NCBI RefSeq assembly: GCF_018617875.1
Contig: NZ_JACSKZ010000002.1
Location: 124,001-188,000 of the forward strand
Source of the DNA: Exiguobacterium algae
Lineage (GTDB): Bacteria; Bacillota; Bacilli; Exiguobacteriales; Exiguobacteriaceae
DNA length: 64,000 nucleotides
Reading direction: 5' to 3'
Made by a program: the position numbers and the translations under genes. How positions within the stretch are numbered: the first letter of the stretch is position 1; every line of letters begins with the position of its first letter. Positions 9,130-17,742 of this stretch are shown here, piece by piece. A model generated the notes under the pieces. It made no database searches. It saw nothing but the letters and a program-made list of their open reading frames with translations, and had not been told where the DNA came from.

Positions 9130-10278
9130 TTATTTAGAATCGTCCGAGGAATCATCACCTGTTAGTTCAGAAACAGAGAATCCTCCTTGGTCACTGTATT
9201 CATCCAGCAACGCTTGGTCGTCCCCTTCGTTTGAAGGCTCCGAAGACTCAAGTGCGCGCATCGATAACGAAATTTTCTTATCATCTAGGTGGACATCGAG
9301 TACTTTCACTTTTACTTCCTGTCCTTCCGTCAATACTTCTGAAGGTGTTGCGATATGACGGTTCGCAATTTGCGAGATGTGAAGAAGGCCTTCGACCTGA
9401 GGTGCCACTTCGACAAACGCACCGAACGTCACGAGACGTTTGACTGTACCTTCAATGACATCTCCCGGTTGAATCTTCCCTTCGATGGTTTCCCATGGAC
9501 CCGGTTGCGTCTCTTTAATCGACAATTTAACTTTCTCATTGTCTAAGTCGAGCCCGAGTACTTTCACTTTCACTTTGTCGCCTTCCGTCACCACGTCGCT
9601 TGGTTTATCCACGCGGCTGTGCGCCATTTCAGAAATATGGACAAGACCATCCACACCACCGATGTCGACGAAAGCGCCGAAATCAGTTAGACGTTGTACG
9701 GTTCCTTCGATGACTTGACCGACTTCGAGAGATTCGAGCGTTTCCGATTTCTTCGCGCTCATTTCTTCTTCGACTACGGCTTTATGTGACAAGATGACGC
9801 GATTTTTTTCGCGGTCAATCTCGACAACTTTTACTGTAATTGGATTATTCAAGTAGGATGAGAAATCTTCAACGAAATGGCTCTCGACTAGTGAAGCCGG
9901 GATAAATCCACGGATTCCGATATCGACGACAAGGCCACCCTTGACTTTGTCTTTAACCATGACTTCGAACACTTCGCCTGATTCGAATTTTTCGACGATC
10001 CGATCCCAAGCTGCCTCGGCATCCACATCTTTCTTCGAAACGACCACTTCTTCATCCGTCACTTTCTTCACTTTGACACGGATCTCGTCGTTCACTTGGA
10101 GTGATTCGTTTAAATCGTCTAAATGCATGCTTGATACTTCGCTAATTGGCAAAATCGCTTCGGTTTTGTATCCGATATCGATCAGCGCTTGCTTATCCTC
10201 GATTTTGACGACCGTTCCGGTCACAATCTGACCTCGGTTAATTTCAAAATCAGGCATATCTTTCATTTCTTCGACCAT
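9130..10278 (-). CDS. ypfD: ribosomal protein S1-like RNA-binding protein (YpfD type)
   Basis: 382 residues with four S1 RNA-binding repeats, beginning near residues 15 (GQIVTGTVVKIEDKQALIDIG), 100, 185 (GQVIEGTVQRLTDFGAFVDIG) and 270 (GDVIEGTVKRLVTFGAFVEV), then an acidic Ser/Asp-rich tail. Shorter than six-repeat proteobacterial S1 and like the Firmicutes homologue (YpfD), which is probably not a stoichiometric ribosomal protein. The last two repeats carry the cleanest DFGAFV/TFGAFV signatures. Transcribed alone between a candidate promoter and a strong terminator. Confidence 0.93.
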   Translation of the reverse strand: MVEEMKDMPDFEINRGQIVTGTVVKIEDKQALIDIGYKTEAILPISEVSSMHLDDLNESLQVNDEIRVKVKKVTDEEVVVSKKDVDAEAAWDRIVEKFESGEVFEVMVKDKVKGGLVVDIGIRGFIPASLVESHFVEDFSSYLNNPITVKVVEIDREKNRVILSHKAVVEEEMSAKKSETLESLEVGQVIEGTVQRLTDFGAFVDIGGVDGLVHISEMAHSRVDKPSDVVTEGDKVKVKVLGLDLDNEKVKLSIKETQPGPWETIEGKIQPGDVIEGTVKRLVTFGAFVEVAPQVEGLLHISQIANRHIATPSEVLTEGQEVKVKVLDVHLDDKKISLSMRALESSEPSNEGDDQALLDEYSDQGGFSVSELTGDDSSDDSK

Positions 10279-10306
10279 TCCAACACTACCCCCTCACGAT
10301 GAGTAC

Positions 10307-10372
10307 AAAAAGGAGCGCCATAAGGCGCTTACACCTAGTATAAATCTCTTATAATTCGAAAGATTTGTCAAG
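10307..10372 (-). promoter_or_regulatory. candidate promoter and 5' leader hairpin of the S1-like gene
   Basis: The minus strand has TTGACA (10367-10372) and TATACT (10337-10342), 23 bases apart, so they may belong to different promoters; AATCTT 17 bases before TATACT is a weaker -35. Just downstream AGCGCC/GGCGCT forms a hairpin (10314-10329) followed by CTTTTT, either a leader element or a stop for plsC read-through. Confidence 0.45.
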
Positions 10373-10421
10373 GCGTTAAGAATATTGTACCTGTCTTCGC
10401 GGAAGTTTAAACCTGATTTTA

Positions 10422-11045
10422 TTAATCCGTAAATGAATGCTTCATGTACAGGTCGGCAATCGTCTCCATGATCAAATCAGCCGCTTCCTGAGCACTCGCC
10501 TTCTCTGCTTTTAACCGGGATAAATCAATCGGTTCTCCGATGACAACACGTAACTTACCTCGGAACGTATACTTCCCGATGATTGCAATCGGAAGAACAT
10601 GAGCTTCTGAACGCATGGCGAAAAAACCGACCCCAGCCTGAGCTTTCCCGAGTGTCCCGTCTTTTGAGCGCGTTCCTTCCGGGAAAATCGAAATGGCTTC
10701 TTCCTCTTTCAACTTCTGCAAGACGACGCGCAATGCTTGACGGTCCCCTTCGCCACGAGATACAGGGATTTGACCCGCCCGCTTCAAAATATGCTTCAAT
10801 ACCGGTACCCCGAACAATTCTTTCTTCGCAAAAAATCGTAACGGCCGGTGCTTCGGAATCGCACTTGCCAACAAAACCGGGTCCCAGTTTGACTGGTGGT
10901 TCGAACAAACGAGGATCGATCCATCCATCGGAACATGTTCCCGACCGATATATTCGACTCGAAATACGACTTTTTGAATCCCGTAGACGACCGCTCTTGC
11001 CATCCGGTACATCCCGAACGGGCCGTTGTTCAATGGTTTCGTCAT
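10422..11045 (-). CDS. plsC: 1-acyl-sn-glycerol-3-phosphate acyltransferase
   Basis: 207 residues, membrane-associated acyltransferase that makes phosphatidic acid from lysophosphatidic acid. The catalytic H-x4-D motif is NHQSNWDP (His50, Asp55) and the phosphate-binding motif is FPEGTRS near residue 122. The N-terminus has an amphipathic or hydrophobic segment (MARAVVYGIQKVVF). Its ATG overlaps the cmk stop by four bases (ATGA), implying coupling. In B. subtilis the S1-like gene directly follows cmk, so plsC here is an addition or rearrangement. Confidence 0.92.
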   Translation of the reverse strand: MTKPLNNGPFGMYRMARAVVYGIQKVVFRVEYIGREHVPMDGSILVCSNHQSNWDPVLLASAIPKHRPLRFFAKKELFGVPVLKHILKRAGQIPVSRGEGDRQALRVVLQKLKEEEAISIFPEGTRSKDGTLGKAQAGVGFFAMRSEAHVLPIAIIGKYTFRGKLRVVIGEPIDLSRLKAEKASAQEAADLIMETIADLYMKHSFTD

Positions 11046-11716
11046 GCCGTCACCTCTCCAATCAATTGTTCAATCGCCTCAACAACGCCATCGATGGATA
11101 ACTCGGTCGTATCCAAATAATGCGCGTCTTCCGCTTGACGTAACGGCGCGACAGCACGTTCAGAATCCCGTTTGTCACGTAAGGCAATCTCCTCTTTCAA
11201 CTGCTCGTAATCACTCGGGATCCCTTTCGATACATTTTCCTCATGACGGCGGCGTGCCCGTTCTTCAACGGATGCTGTCATGAACACTTTCAAGTCCGCG
11301 TTCGGCAGGACGTGTGTCCCGATGTCGCGTCCATCCATGACAATCCCGCCATCTTTGGCGAGATCCCGCTGAAGGTCCATCAGTGCATCGCGGACCTCGG
11401 GCTGACGTGCTACGAAACTGACGTTGTTCGTCACTTCACTTGAACGGATGTCATCCGTCACTTCCACCTCGCCATCGAACACGCGTTGACCGTGTTCTGA
11501 CGGCACAAGACGGATCGACATGTTCGAAATCAGTGCGGCGAGGGCCGGTCCGTCCTCAAGCATCACACCGTCCTGAATCGCCCGATATGTCACGGCGCGA
11601 TAAATCGCCCCTGTGTCGATATACACGTATCCTAATTTTTTTGCCAACGATTTGGCAATCGTACTTTTACCGGCACCTGCCGGACCATCTAATGCAATTT
11701 GTAAAGCTTTGTTCAT
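11042..11716 (-). CDS. cmk: cytidylate kinase
   Basis: 224 residues, phosphorylates CMP and dCMP to the diphosphates. The P-loop is GPAGAGKST at residues 11-19; DIGTHVLPNADLKVFMTAS follows the family pattern, and the LID region has arginines (EERARRRHEE). The ATG has no SD at normal distance; the nearest good one is 32 bases upstream, separated from the start by a perfect 8-bp hairpin (see the regulatory entry). Upstream lies the PilZ gene, downstream the overlapping plsC. Confidence 0.96.
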   Translation of the reverse strand: MNKALQIALDGPAGAGKSTIAKSLAKKLGYVYIDTGAIYRAVTYRAIQDGVMLEDGPALAALISNMSIRLVPSEHGQRVFDGEVEVTDDIRSSEVTNNVSFVARQPEVRDALMDLQRDLAKDGGIVMDGRDIGTHVLPNADLKVFMTASVEERARRRHEENVSKGIPSDYEQLKEEIALRDKRDSERAVAPLRQAEDAHYLDTTELSIDGVVEAIEQLIGEVTA

Positions 11717-11775
11717 ACAAAACGGGTATCGAGCACTCCCGATACCCCCCTCCTCTCGGTCTTTTATCCCGAGAA
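11717..11775 (-). promoter_or_regulatory. structured ribosome-binding region of cmk
   Basis: On the minus strand AGGAGG (11754-11749) is followed by G, then a perfect hairpin GGGTATCG/CGATACCC (11747-11724, 8-base loop), then GTTTTGT and the ATG. Linear SD-to-start spacing is 32 bases; with the hairpin folded it is 8, within the usual optimum. A second stem (TCTCGG/CCGAGA, about 11774-11756) lies just before the SD. The GTTTTGT after the hairpin could alternatively be a weak terminator tail. Confidence 0.6.
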
Positions 11776-11790
11776 CATCATACCAGTTTT

Positions 11791-12456
11791 TTAGCGTGAA
11801 GAAAATACGGTGCCCGTCCGTCTCCGCGCTTCAAGCTGAACACGGAAGCAATAGCGTAGAATGGTCTCCTGGTCCCGTGGTGTCAATTCTTCAAATGACA
11901 AAGATAGTTCTTTTTTTACGGCCTGCTCGTGTATACGGACGAGGCGACTCTTCACGCGGAACACTTTCGGGTTCCCTTGCTCATCCTCGATTCGGAATAG
12001 CACGATGAGCGATTCCCCCACTTCGATTGGGGGACGATTGGCTACGATGCGCATCCCGCCAGCCGAGATGTCGAGTGATGTCGTCTCAAAGGAGGCGAAA
12101 TCATGTCCGTCTGCAGCTAATACGGTCACATCAATCATTTCAGGAACACGCAAGTATTCCCGTCTTTGAATCCGTTTGATTTTCTTCTCGTCCGGCAACC
12201 TGAAGGCGTAACGCAGATTCATATGCGCGTCACTAATCCGTTTCAACACGGTCGCATCGAAGGCATATAACTGGTCTTCCCCTTTGAAGAAGTAGACGCG
12301 AATCATTTCCTCTTCGTGTAAAAAGAAGGTCTTCAACGTGTCCATGTCACTCGGCGCTTCAATCCAGACGACCCCGTCGATCAATGCAGCGATTTTCGTC
12401 TTCCCTTCGTGACGATCTTCAACTTCAACCCGTAATTCTTGTCCTTCTTTTAACAT
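11791..12456 (-). CDS. PilZ-domain c-di-GMP receptor (YpfA/MotI-like flagellar brake)
   Basis: 221 residues with an N-terminal YcgR-type domain (1-90) and a C-terminal PilZ domain (95-210). Both c-di-GMP signatures are intact: RRxxxR as RREYLR at residues 98-103 and D-x-S-x2-G as DISAGG at 129-134. B. subtilis YpfA (MotI, DgrA), in the same position before cmk, binds c-di-GMP and slows flagellar rotation by contacting MotA. The family and ligand binding are well supported; the motor target is inferred from the homologue and from the motility genes in this window. Confidence 0.85.
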   Translation of the reverse strand: MLKEGQELRVEVEDRHEGKTKIAALIDGVVWIEAPSDMDTLKTFFLHEEEMIRVYFFKGEDQLYAFDATVLKRISDAHMNLRYAFRLPDEKKIKRIQRREYLRVPEMIDVTVLAADGHDFASFETTSLDISAGGMRIVANRPPIEVGESLIVLFRIEDEQGNPKVFRVKSRLVRIHEQAVKKELSLSFEELTPRDQETILRYCFRVQLEARRRTGTVFSSR

Positions 12457-12471
12457 AAATCCTGTTCCCCT

Positions 12472-13131
12472 TTATTCTTTATATTGACGTCGATTCGAAA
12501 GATTGGCTGCGCGCACTAAAAGAAGCGCAACCATCCATAAAATACTGATATAGAGCACGGCCGGTAACTTATTGTCCGGCTCAAGCAACAAAATAAAATC
12601 AAACGTTCCATGTAGTAATGTCGCAGACACAACCGCGATCAACAGCCAAAGCCGTTCATGAATCGAGTGCTTGGCTCGACCTAGACAAAATCCCATCGCG
12701 ACCGCGAACAGCGCATGGCCACTTACAGGCAAAATAGCACGCCAAATCGCCATTTCAATGGAATCGTACACCCACAAATATAGAAAATTCTCTAACGTGG
12801 CAAACCCTAACGAACAAGCGACCGCATAGAGAATTCCGTCATAGTAATCATCAAAGACTTTATGTATGTATATAGTATAATAAATCATAAACCACTTAAA
12901 AAACTCTTCTAACAGAGCGGTCGCCACGTATGCTTTCCAAAACGGCTTCGTGAGCACTCCTTCTTCTACGAAGGCATATTGGATAAACATGATCGGAAAG
13001 ACGAGAATAGCTCCGGCGACGAATGAACGAATCACATAGCCGAGCGGTTCCGCTTCCAATTCATGGCGAAGATAGAAGTAGGAAAGAAGGGCAAACCCCG
13101 GCGCAACCGCAGACAAGGCGATTGCAATCAT
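12472..13131 (-). CDS. prsW: PrsW-family intramembrane metalloprotease
   Basis: 219 residues with about seven or eight membrane helices. Family catalytic motifs are present: EEFFK (Glu75, Glu76, Lys79), ENFLY after helix four, and a membrane histidine in SGHALFAVAMGF. B. subtilis PrsW (YpdC) makes the first cut in anti-sigma RsiW, which then allows RasP cleavage. A RasP homologue lies at 52989-54239, but no sigW/rsiW pair is in the window. Divergent from ansA; the PilZ gene follows 15 bases downstream. Confidence 0.85.
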   Translation of the reverse strand: MIAIALSAVAPGFALLSYFYLRHELEAEPLGYVIRSFVAGAILVFPIMFIQYAFVEEGVLTKPFWKAYVATALLEEFFKWFMIYYTIYIHKVFDDYYDGILYAVACSLGFATLENFLYLWVYDSIEMAIWRAILPVSGHALFAVAMGFCLGRAKHSIHERLWLLIAVVSATLLHGTFDFILLLEPDNKLPAVLYISILWMVALLLVRAANLSNRRQYKE

Positions 13132-13238
13132 GATGCATCTCTCCTTTCTCCGTTAAGCATACACTGAATTAGCTGAAAGAAAAAGATGAAAACGCCTAGA
13201 AATTGGTAATCTGTAACAAAAAAGAATGGGGGACCCAT

Positions 13239-14210
13239 ATGAAACATTTATTACTCATCCACACCGGCGGCACGATCGCCATGTCACAAACCGGATCAGG
13301 CCATGTCGAACCGAGCGAAGTCAATCCGATTGACGCCACACTTCCAAAGGCGACGGATATCGCAAACATTACAACAAAACATTTTTCAAACATCCCGTCA
13401 CCACATATGACACCGGAAAAAATGCTCGAATTAGCTCATTTCATCCAGCTGCAACTCACGCAGGACACGTATGACGGGGTCGTGATCACCCACGGTACGG
13501 ACACACTCGAGGAAACAGCTTATTTCTTACAAATCACACTCGGCGCACCGGTTCCGATTATCCTGACCGGCGCCATGCGTTCTTCCAACGAGGTCGGTTC
13601 GGACGGAGAATTCAATCTGATCACCGCATTACGTGTCGCCAAAAGCGACGCCGCTCGTGGGAAAGGAGTGCTCGTCGTATTCAACGGCGAAATCCATTCA
13701 GCATTTAACGTCACAAAAACGCATACTTCGTCAGTGGATACGTTCAAATCCGTTCACTTCGGTACAGTCGGAATGGTCACAAAAGATCACGTGCTCATTT
13801 ACAGTCAACCCGCTACACGTCAACCGAAGATGATTCAATCCATCACGAAACGCGTCGCCGTGCTGAAGGTAGTCGCAGGCATGGAGCCGGACTTACTCGA
13901 ATCAGTCCTCTCGCTTGGGTATGATGGGCTCGTTCTCGAAGTGCTCGGACAAGGAAACGTGCCACCTACACTTCTACCGGCTCTCGAACACTTGATCGAG
14001 CAGATCCCGGTCGTCATCGTCAGTCGCTGCTTCAACGGGATCGTACAAGATGTTTACGGCTATGACGGTGGTGGAAAGCAACTGAAGAATATGGGCATCA
14101 TCTTTTCGAACGGCTTGAATTCGCAAAAAGCGCGTCTCCGTCTACTCGTCGAACTCGAGTCCGGTTCCTCTCAGTCTGTCATGGAGCATAGCTTCAGTTT
14201 CCAACAGTGA
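13239..14210 (+). CDS. ansA: L-asparaginase, type I (cytoplasmic)
   Basis: 323 residues, hydrolyses asparagine to aspartate and ammonia. Both catalytic signatures are present: HTGGTIAMS (Thr12) near the start and ITHGTDTLEETAYFLQ near residue 85. No signal peptide, fitting the cytoplasmic type I enzyme. The ATG at 13239 has GGGGGA seven bases upstream; a longer ORF from 13203 adds 12 unlikely residues. Located between prsW and ypdA as in B. subtilis. First of two plus-strand genes in this island. Confidence 0.93.
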   Translation: MKHLLLIHTGGTIAMSQTGSGHVEPSEVNPIDATLPKATDIANITTKHFSNIPSPHMTPEKMLELAHFIQLQLTQDTYDGVVITHGTDTLEETAYFLQITLGAPVPIILTGAMRSSNEVGSDGEFNLITALRVAKSDAARGKGVLVVFNGEIHSAFNVTKTHTSSVDTFKSVHFGTVGMVTKDHVLIYSQPATRQPKMIQSITKRVAVLKVVAGMEPDLLESVLSLGYDGLVLEVLGQGNVPPTLLPALEHLIEQIPVVIVSRCFNGIVQDVYGYDGGGKQLKNMGIIFSNGLNSQKARLRLLVELESGSSQSVMEHSFSFQQ

Positions 14211-14259
14211 CTTGCGATTCGAACGCTGCTTTCTTACAATGGGCAAAGAGGTGATTTCA

Positions 14260-15240
14260 TTGAACAAGCAAGCCATCATTGTCGGAGCCGGTCCTTGCGG
14301 CCTTTCGGCAGCCATTGAGTTAGAAAACGTCGGCATCACGTGTACAATCATCGAACGAGGCAATATCGTTGATGCGATTTATCGTTATCCGACACATCAA
14401 ACATTCTTCTCATCTGCAAACTTATTAGAAATCGGGGACGTCCCGTTCATCTGTAAAGAGCTAAAGCCACGACGTCAAGATGCACTCGTCTACTACCGTG
14501 AAGTTGTCACCCGTAAAGGGCTTGACGTCAAACCGTTTGAAACCGTGGAGCGTGTTGAAAAATCGGACGGAAAATTTCTCGTTACGTCTCGGCACGAACG
14601 ACATGGCGTCTCGGTCCGTGAGGCAGACTACGTGATCCTGGCTACCGGATACTACGGACGGCCTCGAAAGCTTGACGTGCCCGGGGAAGAGTTACCCCAT
14701 GTCTCGCATTATTTCGAAGAGGCTCACCCTTATTATCGACAGCATGTGACGGTTATTGGAGGGAAAAACTCTGCCGTCGATGCTGCAATCGAGTTGGAGA
14801 AAGCCGGAGCTTATGTAACGGTTCTTTATCGTGGGTCGGAATACAGCCCTTCAGTGAAACCATGGGTGCTCCCAACATTCGATTCGTTGGTACGGCATGA
14901 AAAAGTACGGATGGAATTCAACGCGACGATTGAACGCATCGATTTGGACGAAGTCGTCTATCGCCAGAACGGTGAGGAGAAGCGCGTCCATACCGACCAC
15001 GTACTCGCCATGACAGGCTATCAGCCCGATCACAACTTGTTCGCCGAAGCCGGTATTGAAATCGACGAGGATACAGGCGTCCCTTCGTTCGATGAAGAAA
15101 CGTACGAGACAAACGTGGAGAACTTGTTCATCGCCGGCGTCGTCGCTGCCGGAAACGATGCCAACAAAATATTCATTGAGAACGGTCGTTTTCACGGGAG
15201 AGCCATCGCACAAGCTCTCACAGACCGCGTTCGGATTTAA
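14260..15240 (+). CDS. ypdA: bacillithiol disulfide reductase (YpdA/Bdr)
   Basis: 326 residues, a pyridine-nucleotide-disulfide oxidoreductase-like flavoprotein. The FAD motif GAGPCG is at residues 8-13, the NADPH motif VIGGKNSAVDAA mid-protein and the second FAD segment ENLFIAGVVAAGNDANKIF at the C-terminus. In Bacillus and Staphylococcus this protein reduces bacillithiol disulfide with NADPH. The cysteine in GPCG is characteristic. I chose a TTG start (LNKQAIIVGAG) with AGAGGTG six bases upstream; an ATG at 14239 is less well placed. Follows ansA by about 50 bases; ends at a bidirectional terminator. Confidence 0.85.
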   Translation: MNKQAIIVGAGPCGLSAAIELENVGITCTIIERGNIVDAIYRYPTHQTFFSSANLLEIGDVPFICKELKPRRQDALVYYREVVTRKGLDVKPFETVERVEKSDGKFLVTSRHERHGVSVREADYVILATGYYGRPRKLDVPGEELPHVSHYFEEAHPYYRQHVTVIGGKNSAVDAAIELEKAGAYVTVLYRGSEYSPSVKPWVLPTFDSLVRHEKVRMEFNATIERIDLDEVVYRQNGEEKRVHTDHVLAMTGYQPDHNLFAEAGIEIDEDTGVPSFDEETYETNVENLFIAGVVAAGNDANKIFIENGRFHGRAIAQALTDRVRI

Positions 15241-15245
15241 AAAGA

Positions 15246-15278
15246 TCGGTCCCCGAAAAACGGGGACCGATTTTTTTT
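15246..15278 (+). terminator. strong terminator between convergent ypdA and gudB
   Basis: A perfect 10-bp stem TCGGTCCCCG/CGGGGACCGA with an AAAAA loop is followed by eight T on the plus strand. On the minus strand the tail is TCTTTTT, so it can serve gudB as well. Confidence 0.92.
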
Positions 15279-15282
15279 GAGG

Positions 15283-16551
15283 TTATACCCAACCTCTGAA
15301 ACGTGATGCTTCTGCCATTTTCCGAACACCGACCATATAGGCTGCAAGTCGCATGTCCACTTTCCGGGCAGAAGATGTATTGTAAACGGTATTGAAAGAG
15401 TGAACGAGAACTTTTTCAAGTTTTTCTTCCACTTCTTCTTCCGTCCAGTAATACCCTTGGTTGTTCTGTACCCACTCAAAGTAAGAGACCGTTACGCCTC
15501 CACTTGAAGCGAGCACGTCAGGGACGAGAAGGATCCCGCGTTCTGTCAAGATTTTAGTTGCTTCGTTTGTCGTCGGACCGTTTGCCGCTTCCACTACGAT
15601 CGAAGCTTTGATGGCATCCGCATTGTCTTCCGTAATCTGATTTTCAATCGCGGCCGGAACGAGGATGTCACAATCGAGCTCTAACATCTCTTTGTTGGAG
15701 ATCGTGTTTTTAAACAGCGTCGAGATGGTACCAAATGAATCGCGGCGGTCGAGGAGATAAGGAATGTCTAAACCGTTCTCGTCATGAATCGCCCCGTACG
15801 CATCACTGACGGCAATTACTTTAGCACCGGCATCATACATGAATTTCGATAAGAAACTTCCTGCATTCCCGAATCCTTGAACAACGACGCGTGCACCTTT
15901 CAATTCGATTCCCCGGCGAAGTGCCGCTTCACGAATCATGATGGCAACCCCTTTTGCCGTCGCCGTTTCTCGACCGTGCGAGCCCCCGAGCACGAGCGGC
16001 TTACCTGTGATGAAACCAGGAGAGTTAAATTCGTCAATCCGGCTGTATTCATCCATCATCCACGCCATGATTTGCGAGTTTGTAAAGACGTCAGGTGCCG
16101 GAATGTCCTTCGTCGGGCCAACAATCTGACTGATGGCACGTACATACCCACGACTCAACCGTTCAATCTCACGGAAACTCATTTCACGCGGATCGCAGAC
16201 AATACCACCTTTCCCCCCGCCATACGGCAAGTCTACAATCCCTGCTTTTAAGCTCATCCAAACCGAGAGCGCCTTGACCTCGACTTCCGTGACACTCGGA
16301 TGGAAGCGAATCCCGCCTTTAGTCGGTCCTACGGCATCATTATGTTGAGCACGATATCCTGTGAAAATTTTTGTCGAGCCATCATCCATACGTACTGGGA
16401 TCCGAACGGTCAGCATGCGAAGCGGTTCTTTCAACAATTCATACATTTCCTCGGGATAACCGAGTTTATCGAGTGCTTCGTGAATCACTTCTTGCGTCGA
16501 TTCCAAGATGTTTTTTCGTTTTTGATGACCTTTTTCTTGATCCGTAATCAT
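15283..16551 (-). CDS. gudB: NAD-specific glutamate dehydrogenase
   Basis: 422 residues, Glu/Leu/Phe/Val dehydrogenase family, catalysing glutamate to 2-oxoglutarate and ammonia. The catalytic lysine region LPYGGGKGGIVCDP is present near residue 110, preceded by PTKGGIRFHP; the nucleotide-binding motif VVQGFGNAGS is near residue 225. Unlike the cryptic gudB of laboratory B. subtilis 168, which has a 9-bp duplication around the active site, no tandem duplication is visible here, so it should be active. SD AGGGGAGG. It has a promoter and a cre-like site upstream. Confidence 0.93.
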   Translation of the reverse strand: MITDQEKGHQKRKNILESTQEVIHEALDKLGYPEEMYELLKEPLRMLTVRIPVRMDDGSTKIFTGYRAQHNDAVGPTKGGIRFHPSVTEVEVKALSVWMSLKAGIVDLPYGGGKGGIVCDPREMSFREIERLSRGYVRAISQIVGPTKDIPAPDVFTNSQIMAWMMDEYSRIDEFNSPGFITGKPLVLGGSHGRETATAKGVAIMIREAALRRGIELKGARVVVQGFGNAGSFLSKFMYDAGAKVIAVSDAYGAIHDENGLDIPYLLDRRDSFGTISTLFKNTISNKEMLELDCDILVPAAIENQITEDNADAIKASIVVEAANGPTTNEATKILTERGILLVPDVLASSGGVTVSYFEWVQNNQGYYWTEEEVEEKLEKVLVHSFNTVYNTSSARKVDMRLAAYMVGVRKMAEASRFRGWV

Positions 16552-16612
16552 GAAGGTTTCCTCCCCTAAATTGTCAATTCTCCCCCAAGAATTAACCTCG
16601 TATTCGTTTAAA

Positions 16613-16641
16613 AGTATAGCCGATACACGACTATTTTGAAA
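16613..16641 (-). promoter_or_regulatory. sigma-A promoter for gudB
   Basis: TTTCAA, 17 bases, TATACT on the minus strand, about 65 bases upstream of the gudB ATG. Confidence 0.65.
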
Positions 16642-16657
16642 GGGTTTTACAAAAATA

Positions 16658-16672
16658 ATGAAAGCGTTTACT
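16658..16672 (-). promoter_or_regulatory. cre-like site (CcpA) upstream of gudB
   Basis: The minus strand reads TAGTAAACGCTTTCA, matching the 15-base cre consensus WTGNAANCGNWWNCA at 14 positions. It lies upstream of the -35, a position from which CcpA could activate or have little effect, rather than the classic repression position. Confidence 0.5.
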
Positions 16673-16707
16673 AAACTCGTATGACAAGCTTCAGAAGGAA
16701 ATTTTCT

Positions 16708-17625
16708 TTACTTGTCAAGCGCCAATTGCATAAACCGTTCCAGCAGTTCGCCATATGAAATACCGACCGTCCGCGCACTGTCCGGGAACAAGCTGAGTGG
16801 CGTCATACCTGGGAGTGTGTTCGTTTCTAAAATGTAGGCGAGTCCATCTTCTGAGATGAGGAAATCTGAGCGCGAGTATCCAGAACATCCGAGCGCCCGA
16901 TGCGCCTTAACGGCAGCTTCCTGCACTTCCTTCGTCAACTCATCTGAGATTTCAGCAGGACAGACATGGACCGATCCGCCTTCTGTATATTTCGATTCAT
17001 AATCGTAAAATTCATTTTTTGGAATAATTTCAATGACAGGGAGTGCTTGTTCATTTCCGAAGTTCCCGATTACCGGAACCGTCAGTTCTTTCCCTTTGAT
17101 GTATTGCTCAATCAACACGGCTGTATCACAACGGAATGCCTTGTCGACCCCTTCACGCAACATCGTTTCATTCATCGCGATGGTCAACCCGTTCGACGAC
17201 CCTTCTTGTGCCGGTTTGACGACACACGGATATTCGCCACCCCATTCCTGAATCCCACGCTCAATCCCATCGATTGACTCAATGAGTGTATCGCGCGCCA
17301 CGCGGAGTCCCGATGCGGCAAACATCACTTTCGCCCGCGCCTTGTCCATCGCAAGGGCAGAGGCCAATACACCAGAACCCGTGTACGGGATGTTGGCCAT
17401 TTCGAGCAACGACTGTACACGACCATCTTCGCCGTATTTACCATGCAACGCACTGACCACGACATCGACTTCTAACGAAAGCAATTCATTCGCCCGTTCC
17501 GGATGAAAATCAATGGCGATGACGTCATGCCCCCGCTCTTTAAGGGCCTCCACCATGCCTTCTCCACTCGTAAGCGATACTTCCCGCTCTCCTGACACTC
17601 CACCATACAATACAGCGACCTTCAT
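16708..17625 (-). CDS. ddl: D-alanine--D-alanine ligase
   Basis: 305 residues, ATP-grasp enzyme joining two D-alanines for peptidoglycan. Conserved blocks: LYGGVSGEREVSLTSG at the N-terminus, ALHGKYGEDGRVQSLLE, KPAQEGSSNGL and ILETNTLPGMTPLSLFP at the end. The start at 17625 (MKVAVLYGG) has SD GAAGGAGAG; an eight-residue longer in-frame form lacks support. It stands alone, not in a mur cluster. An extended -10 promoter lies upstream. Confidence 0.95.
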   Translation of the reverse strand: MKVAVLYGGVSGEREVSLTSGEGMVEALKERGHDVIAIDFHPERANELLSLEVDVVVSALHGKYGEDGRVQSLLEMANIPYTGSGVLASALAMDKARAKVMFAASGLRVARDTLIESIDGIERGIQEWGGEYPCVVKPAQEGSSNGLTIAMNETMLREGVDKAFRCDTAVLIEQYIKGKELTVPVIGNFGNEQALPVIEIIPKNEFYDYESKYTEGGSVHVCPAEISDELTKEVQEAAVKAHRALGCSGYSRSDFLISEDGLAYILETNTLPGMTPLSLFPDSARTVGISYGELLERFMQLALDK

Positions 17626-17666
17626 ACCAATCTCTCCTTCAAGTACCAACTAAAAATTCATGTCTA

Positions 17667-17675
17667 ATCATAACA
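17667..17675 (-). promoter_or_regulatory. extended -10 promoter for ddl
   Basis: TGTTATGAT on the minus strand, about 45 bases before the ddl ATG; a TTGTTT lies 15 bases upstream, a short spacer that the extended TG could compensate. Confidence 0.5.
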
Positions 17676-17708
17676 TGCCCCACTTAAAAACAATAGAAAC
17701 AGAAAAGT

Positions 17709-17742
17709 AAAAAAGCCGTACTCATGCAAACGCATCGTACAG
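17709..17742 (-). terminator. terminator overlapping the end of the mecA-like gene
   Basis: The minus strand folds AGCTGTAC and ATGC against GCAT and GTACGGCT with a small internal loop, then six U. The stem contains the last codons and stop of the upstream gene. Confidence 0.75.

Noticed and set aside
15283-16551. Possible cryptic gudB with an active-site duplication as in B. subtilis 168
   Set aside because: No tandem 9-base repeat is visible around the GGGKGG region; the frame and motif look intact.
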